Shown here piece by piece: positions 8,614 through 17,097 of a stretch of 64,000 nt of DNA. Within the stretch, counting starts at the first letter, position 1, and every line of letters begins with the position of its first letter. The stretch covers positions 1 to 64,000 of the forward strand of contig JAUNKF010000007.1 of NCBI GenBank assembly GCA_030532895.1, read 5' to 3'. The DNA is from Lautropia sp. Lineage in GTDB: Bacteria; Pseudomonadota; Gammaproteobacteria; Burkholderiales; Burkholderiaceae_E. The notes below the pieces were generated by a model. The model saw only the letters and a program-made list of their open reading frames with translations. It was not told the origin of the DNA and did not search any database. The position numbers and the translations under genes are program-made.

Positions 8614-10695
8614 TCAGAACGTACCCTGCCAGGACACCTGCAGGCTGCGGCCCGGCATCGGCAGTTCCCGACCCGAGATGCCTTCGGCCAGATGCTCATG
8701 GTAGCGCTTGTCGCCAACGTTCTTCAGCGCAACACGCAGTGAGTGGCCGGGCATCATCCGCCAGGTGGCCCCCAGATCCACCAGGCCATAGCCAGGTGTT
8801 TCGTTCTCGGTACCCCGTGTGAAACGGGTGGCTACTCGGTCTTGGCGGCGCACCAGATACCAGTCAGCATCGAGCTGCCAATCGGTGGCAAGACGCATGT
8901 CCCAGCCCAGATGCAAGGTGTCGGCCGGCACCTGATAGAGCGGTTCATCCAGATCATGATTCTCGCCACGGATCATCGAATAGCCCGCACGTAGCCATTG
9001 CCACTCCGTCATCCGCCAGCGAAGCTCTGCTTCCAGACCTGTCATCGTCACATGCCCAAGGTTGACGGTCTGCTTGCAAAAGGCAGCCTGGGCCGCACCA
9101 CAGGCAGCCACGGCGGCCTGGCCATTGAGTTGGGTGCCGGTGATGTAGTCATCGATCCGGTTCCGATAGGCCGACACGCTGTAATGCAGTGTGCGGGTAG
9201 CCCCCTTCAAGCCCAGCTCCAGCTGCGTGGCCACCTCCGGTGCGATCTGAGGGCTGCCCGCAAAATAATAGCCACTGCTGCGCGGCCCTGATTGATAGCG
9301 TTCCCGCAGGTCAGCCGCCCGGAACGCACGCGAGAGGTTCACGAAAGGACGCAAGCCAGCATGGATCGTGTAGACCGCCCCCAGACTCCCGGAGGTTGCC
9401 CCATCCGAGCGATCCAGACCTGTGGTGACGCGGCCATTGTTCATGGCCCCCGCACTGCCCTTGACGCGATCATGCCGCAAGCCCGCCAGCACGTTGAGCG
9501 CGCCAAAGCGCATGTCGTCCTGAACATAGACACCCGCTGCCTGCACCACGCCATCATGAAAAGGCACGCTCGGCACCCACTGAGCAAAACTCGGCGGTGC
9601 GGCCATCTTCGCATCCGGACTGGCTTCCATCCGCCACAGATTCAGGCCGACAGCCAGCAGATGCTGCGCGTTGGCCTGCCAGTCAGCCCGTGCATCGAAG
9701 CCATCCGTCCTGAAACGGACATCCGTGGTCACGATGTCGTGGCCAAGGGCGCTTGAGTGACCAAAGATCGTTCGGCGCATCTCCTGCCGATACAGCCGAA
9801 CATCGACGTTGAGTGGTATCGCCCCCGTCTTCTGGTGACGGTAGCCCAGCTCATGGAGCCTTCGGTGCTGCTCGGGGGAATGGGTGATCAGATCGCCCAC
9901 ACGCGGGTTGGGATGCGGACGCGCCGCCCCCGGATACCAGACAGCCTTGTCTTCATGCTGCTGCACCGACAGGCGCAGCTGCTGGTCGGCATCCAGCCGA
10001 AAACGGTACTGGCCGATCAACGACTGAGTCTTGTAGCCCGTAAGACTGACACGCTCATCCGGCGAGTGGTAGTCCTTGTATCGCCCCTTGGCCGCCCCGA
10101 GCATCAGGGCATGATCCCCCTCGCTGCCATTCAGCACGGCCGTGCCCAGCACGCCCCGGTTGGCCGATTCGACGCTCAGCCGGGTTTGAGCCTGCACGCC
10201 TGGCTCGAATCGCGCCTGCGGCAACTGTACATTGATCACGCCACCCAGCGCCCCCGTGCCATACAACACCGAGGCCGGGCCTTTGACCAACTCCACCCGC
10301 TCGGCCAGTGACAACGATATGAAAGAGGCGATTGCACCCGACGGCTGAGCCGAATTGAAGCGCATCCCGTCGACCAGCAGCACGATCGAATCCCGCTTCA
10401 GGCCGCGGATGACCGGATTCTGCCCTTGGGCCCCATCACTGTTGACCGACAGCCCCGGCTGCCACCGAAGCGCCTCACCCGGATTCTGTGGCAATCGCCG
10501 TTTCAACGTCTCCGTATCCAGCACGACGGTGGAGGCGGGGGTTTGCGCCCGCTCGGCAGCATAGCCCTTGGCCGTGACCGTCACATCAGGCAGCTGGGTC
10601 GAGGGCTCCTCGTTTGCCGGCGCGGTCTGTTGCGCCTGGGCCAGCGGCAACCAGGGCAGGGTGGCCAGGCACACGGCCAAGGTCTTCAGCCTCAT
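8614..10695 (-). CDS. TonB-dependent outer-membrane receptor
   Basis: A 693-residue active-transport receptor. The signal peptide is MRLKTLAVCLATLPWLPLAQA, then a TonB-box-like LPDVTVTAKG, a plug domain (NPVIRGLKRDSIVLLVDGMR; VELVKGPASVLYGTGALGGVI), a 22-strand barrel, and a C-terminal strand ending in Phe (SLQVSWQGTF). Plug sequence and barrel length fit haem, siderophore or metal (NosA/OprC-like) receptors; the ligand is not decided by sequence. The start at 10695 is chosen for the signal peptide, although Mets at 10755 and 10860 are in frame. It lies between the cupin gene and the ABC importer genes, implying that it feeds that importer. Confidence 0.88.
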   Translation of the reverse strand: MRLKTLAVCLATLPWLPLAQAQQTAPANEEPSTQLPDVTVTAKGYAAERAQTPASTVVLDTETLKRRLPQNPGEALRWQPGLSVNSDGAQGQNPVIRGLKRDSIVLLVDGMRFNSAQPSGAIASFISLSLAERVELVKGPASVLYGTGALGGVINVQLPQARFEPGVQAQTRLSVESANRGVLGTAVLNGSEGDHALMLGAAKGRYKDYHSPDERVSLTGYKTQSLIGQYRFRLDADQQLRLSVQQHEDKAVWYPGAARPHPNPRVGDLITHSPEQHRRLHELGYRHQKTGAIPLNVDVRLYRQEMRRTIFGHSSALGHDIVTTDVRFRTDGFDARADWQANAQHLLAVGLNLWRMEASPDAKMAAPPSFAQWVPSVPFHDGVVQAAGVYVQDDMRFGALNVLAGLRHDRVKGSAGAMNNGRVTTGLDRSDGATSGSLGAVYTIHAGLRPFVNLSRAFRAADLRERYQSGPRSSGYYFAGSPQIAPEVATQLELGLKGATRTLHYSVSAYRNRIDDYITGTQLNGQAAVAACGAAQAAFCKQTVNLGHVTMTGLEAELRWRMTEWQWLRAGYSMIRGENHDLDEPLYQVPADTLHLGWDMRLATDWQLDADWYLVRRQDRVATRFTRGTENETPGYGLVDLGATWRMMPGHSLRVALKNVGDKRYHEHLAEGISGRELPMPGRSLQVSWQGTF

Positions 10696-10825
10696 GATGG
10701 GCGGATGACGGCGGGCGTGATTCGATGGAGGGCGGGCGGCTGGAAACAGTTTCATGGCAGCTTGATGAGATCGATGAGACAAGCGTGGCGGGATATCGGC
10801 GCAAAGGCCGGTTTGATCAGTCGGC

Positions 10826-11290
10826 TCAACGGCAAGGGGGCGTATCCGGCTTCTTGCCACCCACCTCGGTCAGCTGAAGCACTACCGGTTCGTGGCCAGT
10901 CCGGGCAAAGTGCAAATGTCCGGGCGGCTCGGAAAACACGCTGCCCGGCTTCAGCGTTTTCAATGCCTTCTCATCGAAGGTCTTGCCAAAACCCAGTTGC
11001 AGCGTGCCCGACACGACGGTCACCAGCCGATATCCCTGCTCATGCCCATGGGGGGGCAGATCAAGGCCGGCAGGGATACGGACACGCTTCGTCACGACAT
11101 GGCAGTCGTCACTGACATGAAGCAGCTGCATCTGGGGCTTGACTGCATCCGTCTTCCAGACGATCTCGTCGGGTTCGAGCGTGAAGCCTTCGTGGGCCTT
11201 GCCCCGGTCAGCCTCACCTCCTGCAGCCCAGACTGTCGTGGACAAGGCGAGCACCGCAGACAGGGATAACGATGACATGACGGTTTTCAT
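10826..11290 (-). CDS. Periplasmic cupin-domain protein
   Basis: A 154-residue exported protein. Residues 1-22 form a signal peptide (MKTVMSSLSLSAVLALSTTVWA). A single small beta-barrel cupin follows, with the metal-binding motif as PPHGHEQGYRLVTVVSG and the second motif as PGSVFSEPPGHLHFA, so three or four His/Glu ligands for a divalent metal are present. It heads the run of TonB receptor, ABC importer and NnrS genes, 130 bases before the receptor. Periplasmic cupins can bind or modify small molecules; a ligand-binding or processing step for whatever the receptor imports is plausible but unproven. Confidence 0.8.
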   Translation of the reverse strand: MKTVMSSLSLSAVLALSTTVWAAGGEADRGKAHEGFTLEPDEIVWKTDAVKPQMQLLHVSDDCHVVTKRVRIPAGLDLPPHGHEQGYRLVTVVSGTLQLGFGKTFDEKALKTLKPGSVFSEPPGHLHFARTGHEPVVLQLTEVGGKKPDTPPCR

Positions 11291-11360
11291 GGAAGTCTCC
11301 TGAATGGTTCTGCAAGTGAATATGCACGATTCTCAGTTAGATTCATGTTGTCATAAGTCA

Positions 11361-11374
11361 AGATCCAGATCAAT
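11361..11374. promoter_or_regulatory. Possible FNR/DNR-type site upstream of the cupin-TonB-ABC-NnrS run
   Basis: AAGATCCAGATCAA matches 8 of 10 defined bases of the FNR/DNR palindrome (TTGAT, four bases, ATCAA). It lies about 70 bases upstream of the cupin start codon. Such control would fit the presence of nnrS, but one half-site is imperfect. Confidence 0.35.
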
Positions 11375-11518
11375 TAGCCAGCAAATCAACAGGTATAACC
11401 GTGTCCGAACGCCCCGTGATGACAGACCCCAGAGCACGATTGGGGTTCAGGCACAAGCTCATCACCTGGCTTTACACTGTTGAATCGACAGACATTCCGA
11501 GCGCCCAAGGACATCTTC

Positions 11519-12718
11519 ATGGACACCCAAGCCCAACGCGCCCCGCTGATGACCGGGGTGTCTTTCCTGTTGCTGGCGGCTGCCGGCATGCCGCTGCTGG
11601 TCTTTTTTGCCATCGGCCTGCTCGGCCCGGATCTGATGGTCGATCTGTTCCTCGACCCCATCAGGCTGGGCGGTATCGCCGGCCTCAGCTTCGGCATGGC
11701 CGCCTTGCTCTCGCCCTGGGCAGTGGGGTGGGTCAGGGCGATGGGCAATCGGGCCTCGCTCGTGACACTCTTTTTTCTCGTGGGCGTGTCGCTCTCGCTG
11801 ATCGCAGCCATGCCGGGCATGTTGGGCCTGATCCTGGCCGCCCTCTGCGGCGGAACGGCGCTGGCGCTGTCCACGCCGGTGGCCTATCAATGCATTGCCG
11901 AAGAGGTGCCGCCGCAACGGGCCACGCTGGTTCTGTCCTTCCAGCAGGCAGGACTGGCCGCAGCTGCCCTGTTCGCCGGGCTGACCTTGCCGGGACTGGC
12001 CTTCGAGTGGGGGTGGCGAAGTGCCTTGGCCATCTGGGCGCCGGTGGCCTTGCTGATGGCCATTCAGGTCTTCACCTGGTTGCCGGCACGGCAGGACGAG
12101 GGCCGCACCATGCGGGGCCATCGTGTCCGTCTGCCCAACAGGCGTCTGGGTCTCCTGATGATCATGCAGGCCTGCAGCGGCTTCGTGCTCGCCGCCTTCA
12201 TCACCTTCTTCGGGGTCTACACGAACCAGCTCGACATCGACGCCGACAGCTCGGGCCTGATGCTGGCGGCCTTCGGCTTGGCCGGCATCCTGTCGGGCTG
12301 GCTCTTCAACCGGGCAGCGCGTTCGCTGGAGGATGAAAGCATCATCATCGGCATGCTGTTCTCGATGGCAGGGCTGGCCCTCGCGCTGATGCGCCTGGCC
12401 GATCCGGAAAGCCTGTGGTTGCTGTGGTTGGCGGCCATTGCCATGGGTCTCACGCTGTGCCCCACACAAGCCATCGCCATGAACATGCTGATCCGTGATC
12501 CGCGCTTTGGTGGCGCCAGCGCGGTTCGTGGCCTGCTGTCTCTGGCGTGGCTGGGCGGTGCCGCCCTCGGCCCGCTGTGTTTTGCCTGGCTTCTGACGCA
12601 CACCGAACGCTTCGACAGCGCCTGGCTCACCCTGGTTGCCGTGCTGCTCTTCGGCTGCCTGCTCGGCATCCGGCTGATGCATGTGCGCAAGCCGGGCCTG
12701 GTCACCGTGGAAGAGTGA
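11519..12718 (+). CDS. MFS transporter
   Basis: A 399-residue, 12-helix major facilitator of uncertain subgroup. The N-terminus enters helix 1 after about 14 residues (LMTGVSFLLLAAAGMPLLVFFAIGLLGPDL), and helix 5 contains STPVAYQCIAEEVPPQRATLVLSFQQ, a stretch seen in CynX/NimT-like and aromatic-compound carriers. I chose ATG 11519, preceded by AAGGA at 8 bases, over the ATG 39 bases upstream. It is divergent from the cupin gene and ends 112 bases before yggS, with one dispersed repeat copy between. The substrate cannot be assigned. Confidence 0.78.
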   Translation: MDTQAQRAPLMTGVSFLLLAAAGMPLLVFFAIGLLGPDLMVDLFLDPIRLGGIAGLSFGMAALLSPWAVGWVRAMGNRASLVTLFFLVGVSLSLIAAMPGMLGLILAALCGGTALALSTPVAYQCIAEEVPPQRATLVLSFQQAGLAAAALFAGLTLPGLAFEWGWRSALAIWAPVALLMAIQVFTWLPARQDEGRTMRGHRVRLPNRRLGLLMIMQACSGFVLAAFITFFGVYTNQLDIDADSSGLMLAAFGLAGILSGWLFNRAARSLEDESIIIGMLFSMAGLALALMRLADPESLWLLWLAAIAMGLTLCPTQAIAMNMLIRDPRFGGASAVRGLLSLAWLGGAALGPLCFAWLLTHTERFDSAWLTLVAVLLFGCLLGIRLMHVRKPGLVTVEE

Positions 12719-12732
12719 GCCTCATGCCAGCG

Positions 12733-12757
12733 CGCGTCATGCACGTGTCCGTCCCCG
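12733..12757 (+). repeat. Dispersed intergenic repeat, copy 2
   Basis: CGCGTCATGCAC followed by GTCCCCG, then the GC-rich tail (gcgttggcc) also seen at 26.1 and 54.0 kb. It lies just after the MFS stop codon. Confidence 0.55.
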
Positions 12758-12830
12758 CGTTGGCCGGGCCAGGGCGCTCACGAGCACGGTTCCATGCATG
12801 ACTTGCCCCTATCAAACCCAGGAGACGACG

Positions 12831-13646
12831 ATGACCCATGCAAGGCCCGGCACGGCCTCTGCCACCCAAACCCGGCATGGCCAGCATGGCCGCTACCCGA
12901 CGGCGGAGACGGCGGAGGATTTCCGGCGCAATCTGGCAGCCGTCCATGAGCGCATCGAAGCAGCCTGCGCACGAGCAGGGCGCAACCCGGCCGAGGTTCG
13001 GCTGCTGCCCGTCAGCAAAACGGTCGATGAGGCCCGCATCCGACTGGCCTATGAGGCCGGTTGCCGTGACCTGGGTGAAAACAAGGTGCAGGAAGCGCAC
13101 CAGAAATGGGCGGCCATGCAGGATCTGAGCGACCTGCGCTGGTCGGTGATCGGCCATCTGCAAACCAACAAGGCGAAGCTCGTGGCGCGTTTTGCCAGCG
13201 AATTCCAGGCACTCGACAGCCTGCGCGTGGCCGAGGCGCTGGATCGTCGCCTGCAGCATGAAGGGCGAGCGCTCGACGTCTTCGTGCAGGTCAACACCTC
13301 GAACGAAGCGAGCAAGTACGGTCTGGCACCAGACGAGGTGCCTGCCTTCATCCGGGCGCTACCAGGGTTTTCTGCACTGCGGGTGAAGGGGCTGATGACA
13401 CTGGCCCTTTTCTCGGCCGACGCCGAGGCCGTGCGGGCCTGCTTCGTGCGGCTGCGCACGCTGCGTGACCGGCTCCGGCAGGAGGCCCCCGACGGCATCG
13501 ACCTGGATCAGCTCTCGATGGGCATGTCGGGCGATGCCGAGATCGCGATCGAGGAGGGCGCCACCGTCGTCCGAGTGGGACAGGCGATTTTCGGTGCGCG
13601 CCCGCTTCCGGACAGCTATTATTGGCCAGGGATACCCACCGGATAA
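12831..13646 (+). CDS. yggS: YggS/PLPHP family pyridoxal 5'-phosphate homeostasis protein
   Basis: A 271-residue PLP-binding protein with the alanine-racemase-type TIM barrel but no catalytic partner domain. The PLP lysine is in LLPVSKTV, followed by the family motifs LGENKVQEAHQKW, WSVIGHLQTNKAK, VQVNTSNEASKYG and LSMGMSGDAEIAIEEGATVVRVGQAIFG. It buffers free PLP and affects amino-acid and keto-acid metabolism. An N-terminal extension of about 30 polar residues precedes the barrel. The start at 12831 is set by AGGAG at 6 bases. It lies directly upstream of pdxY, another vitamin B6 gene, a functionally sensible pairing. Confidence 0.93.
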   Translation: MTHARPGTASATQTRHGQHGRYPTAETAEDFRRNLAAVHERIEAACARAGRNPAEVRLLPVSKTVDEARIRLAYEAGCRDLGENKVQEAHQKWAAMQDLSDLRWSVIGHLQTNKAKLVARFASEFQALDSLRVAEALDRRLQHEGRALDVFVQVNTSNEASKYGLAPDEVPAFIRALPGFSALRVKGLMTLALFSADAEAVRACFVRLRTLRDRLRQEAPDGIDLDQLSMGMSGDAEIAIEEGATVVRVGQAIFGARPLPDSYYWPGIPTG

Positions 13647-13652
13647 CAGGCG

Positions 13653-13677
13653 CGTGTCATGCACCGCTTCGCCCCCG
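13653..13677 (+). repeat. Dispersed intergenic repeat, copy 3
   Basis: CGTGTCATGCAC followed by CTTCGCCCCCG, 7 bases past the yggS stop. It lies between the two B6 genes and so would be in any shared transcript. Confidence 0.55.
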
Positions 13678-13823
13678 CGCGCCGGGTGCTTGGGCGACAG
13701 GCGCTCGCGGACTGCATATCACGAACTGCAGATCGATCACCGGCCCGGCCCATTTCCCGCACGCCCCACCTCACCCGGCATCCATCACACACGCCAGACG
13801 CCAGAACCATAACAGCCAGTCTC

Positions 13824-14693
13824 ATGCCAGCGCCGATCACGTCTTCCACCAGCGATTATCTGAGTACCCTGAAACCCCTCGACATCGATGTGGTGTCGGT
13901 GCAGTCCCAGGTCATCTACGGCCGCGTCGGCAACAACGTGGCCGTGCCCACGCTGCACAACGCCGGGCTGGCCGTGGCCTCGGTGCCCACCGTCCTGTTC
14001 AGCAACACGCCACATTACCCGAGCATCCACGGTGGCGTCGTGCCGCCTGAATGGTTTGAAGGTTTTCTGGCCGACCTCGATGCCCGCCAATCACTCCACG
14101 CCCTTCAGGCCGTGCTGATCGGCTATCTGGGTGATGCCGGCCAGACCCGCCTGCTGTCGGACTGGATTCAGCAGCAGCGCAATCGTCGTCCTGACCTGAT
14201 CGTCGTGCTCGACCCGGTGATGGGCGATGAAGACAGCGGTCTTTATGTGAACCAGGGTTTGCTCGAAGGCATGACCCGACACCTGTTGCCCCAAGCCCAA
14301 GGGCTCACCCCCAACGGCTTCGAGCTGGGCTGCCTCACCGGCATGCCGGTGGACACGCTCGACGACGTGCTGATGGCCTCACGATCCCTGCTGGCCCGGC
14401 ACCCGAACATGCACTGGATCAGCGTCACCAGCGCTGCACCCGCCAACTGTGCCCCCGAAGACATCCAGGTGCTGATCATCACCCGTGATCAACATGCGCT
14501 GATCCGCCACCCGAAAGTGCCAAGCACCGTCAAGGGCACCGGTGATCTGTTCAGCGCCATGCTGACCGCCCAGCTTCTGAGCGGCGAAACCCTGACCGAT
14601 GCTGCCCGGCTCGCCACCAACCAGGTCGTGCTGTCGCTGGAAAAAACCCATGAGGCCCAGTGCGCCGAACTGCTGCTCCCGCCGTTCTCGTGA
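13824..14693 (+). CDS. pdxY: Pyridoxal kinase PdxY
   Basis: A 289-residue ribokinase-fold kinase that phosphorylates pyridoxal in B6 salvage. Family motifs are VVSVQSQVIYGRVGNNVAVP at the N-terminus (substrate loop), VVLDPVMGDEDSGLYV, LTPNGFELGCLTG and the anion-hole motif VKGTGDLFSAML. Length matches E. coli PdxY (about 287). I chose the Met at 13824 because it places the conserved N-terminus correctly; the upstream frame is a Pro/Arg-rich non-family sequence. It follows yggs by 177 bases, with a dispersed repeat copy in between. Confidence 0.93.
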   Translation: MPAPITSSTSDYLSTLKPLDIDVVSVQSQVIYGRVGNNVAVPTLHNAGLAVASVPTVLFSNTPHYPSIHGGVVPPEWFEGFLADLDARQSLHALQAVLIGYLGDAGQTRLLSDWIQQQRNRRPDLIVVLDPVMGDEDSGLYVNQGLLEGMTRHLLPQAQGLTPNGFELGCLTGMPVDTLDDVLMASRSLLARHPNMHWISVTSAAPANCAPEDIQVLIITRDQHALIRHPKVPSTVKGTGDLFSAMLTAQLLSGETLTDAARLATNQVVLSLEKTHEAQCAELLLPPFS

Positions 14694-14707
14694 TTAGTTA
14701 TTGCTAA
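14694..14707. promoter_or_regulatory. Small palindrome upstream of the DUF2892 gene
   Basis: TTAG, six bases, CTAA forms an AT-rich inverted repeat directly after the pdxY stop and upstream of a TATATC hexamer. It may be an operator for the small membrane-protein gene; similar genes are often under ArsR/BigR-type repressors, but none is encoded here. Confidence 0.3.
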
Positions 14708-14858
14708 ATTAGACCATTTGTATATCATGTGCTTGATCTGAGGACATGCTGCGCCAGGAGGTGTGCCCATGCCCATCTCGGCATGTCGACCATGTCCCAG
14801 GATTTCCCGCTGTCTCATCTCGATGCGACAGCCTGCACACCATCCTCAAGGAGCCATC

Positions 14859-15056
14859 ATGAAACTGAATGTCGGCGGTATCGACCGCAGCCTGCGGATC
14901 ATCCTGGGCGTCGTGCTGATCGTCCTGGCCGCCACCAACACGGTCGGCTGGTGGGGCTGGCTTGGCGTGATTCCGCTCGCGACCGGGCTGTTCCGTTTCT
15001 GCCCGCTTTACCCCCTGCTGGGCATCAACACCTGCCCGGTCAGCAAGCAGGACTGA
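14859..15056 (+). CDS. Small DUF2892 (YgaP-like) inner-membrane protein
   Basis: A 65-residue protein with two predicted helices: MKLNVGGIDRSLRIILGVVLIVLA and a second helix ending in FCPLYPLLGINTCPVSKQD. The G-x-x-DR-xx-R start and the C-P-x-Y-xx-x-GINTC ending are the signature of DUF2892, which forms the membrane anchor of YgaP-type rhodanese proteins and also occurs alone, usually with sulfide or thiol-stress genes. AAGGAG lies 6 bases before the ATG. No rhodanese domain is attached or adjacent. It is convergent with the branching-enzyme gene, with only 6 bases between stops. Confidence 0.85.
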   Translation: MKLNVGGIDRSLRIILGVVLIVLAATNTVGWWGWLGVIPLATGLFRFCPLYPLLGINTCPVSKQD

Positions 15057-15062
15057 CACGCT

Positions 15063-16874
15063 CTAGCGTGGATCACGGCTGTAGATCAGCACGGTATACG
15101 GCGCGATGATGATGTCCGCGCTGGCCGGCAGACCATCATAGCCCTCGTCGGAGGCCATGACGTGTGTGCTGAGCGTGTCAGCGAAATCATCACTGTAGAT
15201 TGCCGCATCGGAATTGAAGCGCAGTTTCCATTCACCGCTTTGCGGCATGCCGATCCGGTAATTTTCTCTCGGCTGGTGGCCACAATTGGCAATGACCATC
15301 ACGTCGTCGCCATCCCCATGCTGATCCCAGCGCTGGAACACGATCAGGTTCTGCTGATCATCCAGATGCGTCACCGCCACATGCTGTCCGCACAGGCCGC
15401 GGCTCAGCCCGTCCCGGTTCAGCCGCAAGCGGATCAGGTCACGGTAGAGTCGCACCACCCCATGAAAATCCTCGCGCATCTCCCAGTCGAGCGGCACATC
15501 ATCCCGAAACCATTCTCCCTGCAGGAATTCCTGGCCCTGAAAGATCATCGGAATGCCGGGCGAGGTGAACAACAACCCGGCCGCCAGCGTCGAGCGTTTC
15601 TGCGCGTGCCAGCCTGTCGGGTCGTCCTGGTTGATTTCATGCGGTACACGGGCCTTGCCATTGGCCACCTCATCATGTGATTCGCTGTAGATCACCCGAT
15701 TGCAGGCATCCGTTTCATAACGGTAGGTGATGGCATTCTGCACCGAGGCCATCGACCGGCCCGCATCATCGGCATGAATCACCATTTCCCGAATCGGATG
15801 CACGAACTGCGCATCCCATTGGGAATGGAAACCGGCGCCACCCCGATCCACATCAGCCGTGATCGCCGGGTTGCTGTGCAGGTCTTCGGCAATCATGATC
15901 CGGCCGGGGAAGCGCTCCCGAACCGAACGATTGACATACTGCATCAGGCTCCAGCCTTCGGGAATCTGCTCGCCGCCATCGCCATACACGCTGTGAATGT
16001 AGAGCGTCATGTCCCATCGCAGGCCATCGACGTGGTAGTCGGCCAGCCACATCATCGCATTGTCGTGGATGAACTGTCGCACCTCGCCCCGGCCGTAGTC
16101 AGGACGGGTATCGCCCCAGGGCGTCGTCGAGCGATGATCGTTGTAGAAATAGATGCCCCCCTTGTCGTTCTCGTACCAGCCGTCGAAATGCCACAGGTCG
16201 AGGTCACTGGGGCCGAAATGGTTGTAGACCACATCGAGGATCACGGCGATGCCACGTTTGTGCGCCTCGCGAACCAAACGCTTGAAGCCATCCGGCCCAC
16301 CATAGGCGCTTTCCACCGCAAACACGTGCGCAGGGTTGTAACCCCATGAATAGTCCCCGGCAAACTCCGAGATCGGCATGATCTGGATGGCGTTGACACC
16401 CAGCTTGACCAGATGATCCAGGCGCTGCAACGCGCTCTCGAAACCGCCTGGCCGGCCTTCCTCCTCGGCATGAAAGGAGCCGACATGCATCTCATAGATC
16501 ACCAGCGCGTTGTGAGGGCTGAGCTGAAAGTCATCGCCCTGCCAGTCGAACCCGGCCGGATCATAGATCACGCCGTGGCCGACCGAGTTCGTCACCTGCC
16601 GCGCATAAGGGTCGATCCGGTCCAGACAGGTTTCACCATGACGCAAGACATACTTGTATTCCTGACCAGTCTTGGCGCCCGGCACCTCGACATACCAGTA
16701 ACCGTCGCCTTCGTGACTGAGGGGGTGATCGGTTCTCGACCAGTCGTTGAAATCCCCCATGACCCAGACCTGATCCGCATGGGGTGCCCAGACACGAAAG
16801 AACACGCCGCCTTCGTACGGCAAGGCCCCCATGCCGGCATGGTGTTTCGGTTTCTGATCAGCAGACACGCTCAT
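15063..16874 (-). CDS. glgB: GH13 glycosidase with CBM48, probable 1,4-alpha-glucan branching enzyme
   Basis: A 603-residue enzyme acting on alpha-glucans. An N-terminal CBM48/isoamylase-like domain (residues about 15-100: GVFFRVWAPHADQVWVMGDF) precedes a GH13 barrel with the nucleophile in DGLRWDMTLYI (Asp288), the acid/base in IMIAEDL (Glu330) and the stabiliser in YSESHDEV (Asp401), then a C-terminal all-beta domain. It is shorter than E. coli GlgB (about 730) and resembles the compact GlgB/trehalohydrolase-like branch, so branching activity is likely but not certain. GGAGAGCC precedes the chosen ATG. No other glycogen genes adjoin it. Confidence 0.8.
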   Translation of the reverse strand: MSVSADQKPKHHAGMGALPYEGGVFFRVWAPHADQVWVMGDFNDWSRTDHPLSHEGDGYWYVEVPGAKTGQEYKYVLRHGETCLDRIDPYARQVTNSVGHGVIYDPAGFDWQGDDFQLSPHNALVIYEMHVGSFHAEEEGRPGGFESALQRLDHLVKLGVNAIQIMPISEFAGDYSWGYNPAHVFAVESAYGGPDGFKRLVREAHKRGIAVILDVVYNHFGPSDLDLWHFDGWYENDKGGIYFYNDHRSTTPWGDTRPDYGRGEVRQFIHDNAMMWLADYHVDGLRWDMTLYIHSVYGDGGEQIPEGWSLMQYVNRSVRERFPGRIMIAEDLHSNPAITADVDRGGAGFHSQWDAQFVHPIREMVIHADDAGRSMASVQNAITYRYETDACNRVIYSESHDEVANGKARVPHEINQDDPTGWHAQKRSTLAAGLLFTSPGIPMIFQGQEFLQGEWFRDDVPLDWEMREDFHGVVRLYRDLIRLRLNRDGLSRGLCGQHVAVTHLDDQQNLIVFQRWDQHGDGDDVMVIANCGHQPRENYRIGMPQSGEWKLRFNSDAAIYSDDFADTLSTHVMASDEGYDGLPASADIIIAPYTVLIYSRDPR

Positions 16875-16998
16875 TCGATGGCTCTCCAAATGGTTGCGCA
16901 CGGCATGCAGGCCCGGTCGGTCGTACCAGGCAGCGGCCTGGCCGATGGGCCTTTGACGACGGGCAAATCACGGCGATGCAGCCATGCAGCGACGCAGC

Positions 16999-17019
16999 GA
17001 TGAACCAGCGCATGACACG
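16999..17019 (-). repeat. Dispersed intergenic repeat, degenerate copy
   Basis: On the minus strand this reads CGTGTCATGCGC then TGGTTCATC, two or three changes from the core seen at 48.6 kb. It lies between dnaE2 and the branching-enzyme gene. Confidence 0.45.
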
Positions 17020-17097
17020 TGCCGATGTGGCAAAAAGCCAAAACCATAACAGAGACGAGGCCGGCCATCACCGCCTACTCCACAACGCGGGCAATGT

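Noticed and set aside
11462-12682. 406-codon minus-strand frame opposite an MFS gene
   Set aside because: Highly charged Gln/Arg/His/Gly sequence typical of an antisense shadow; the plus strand is a normal transporter.
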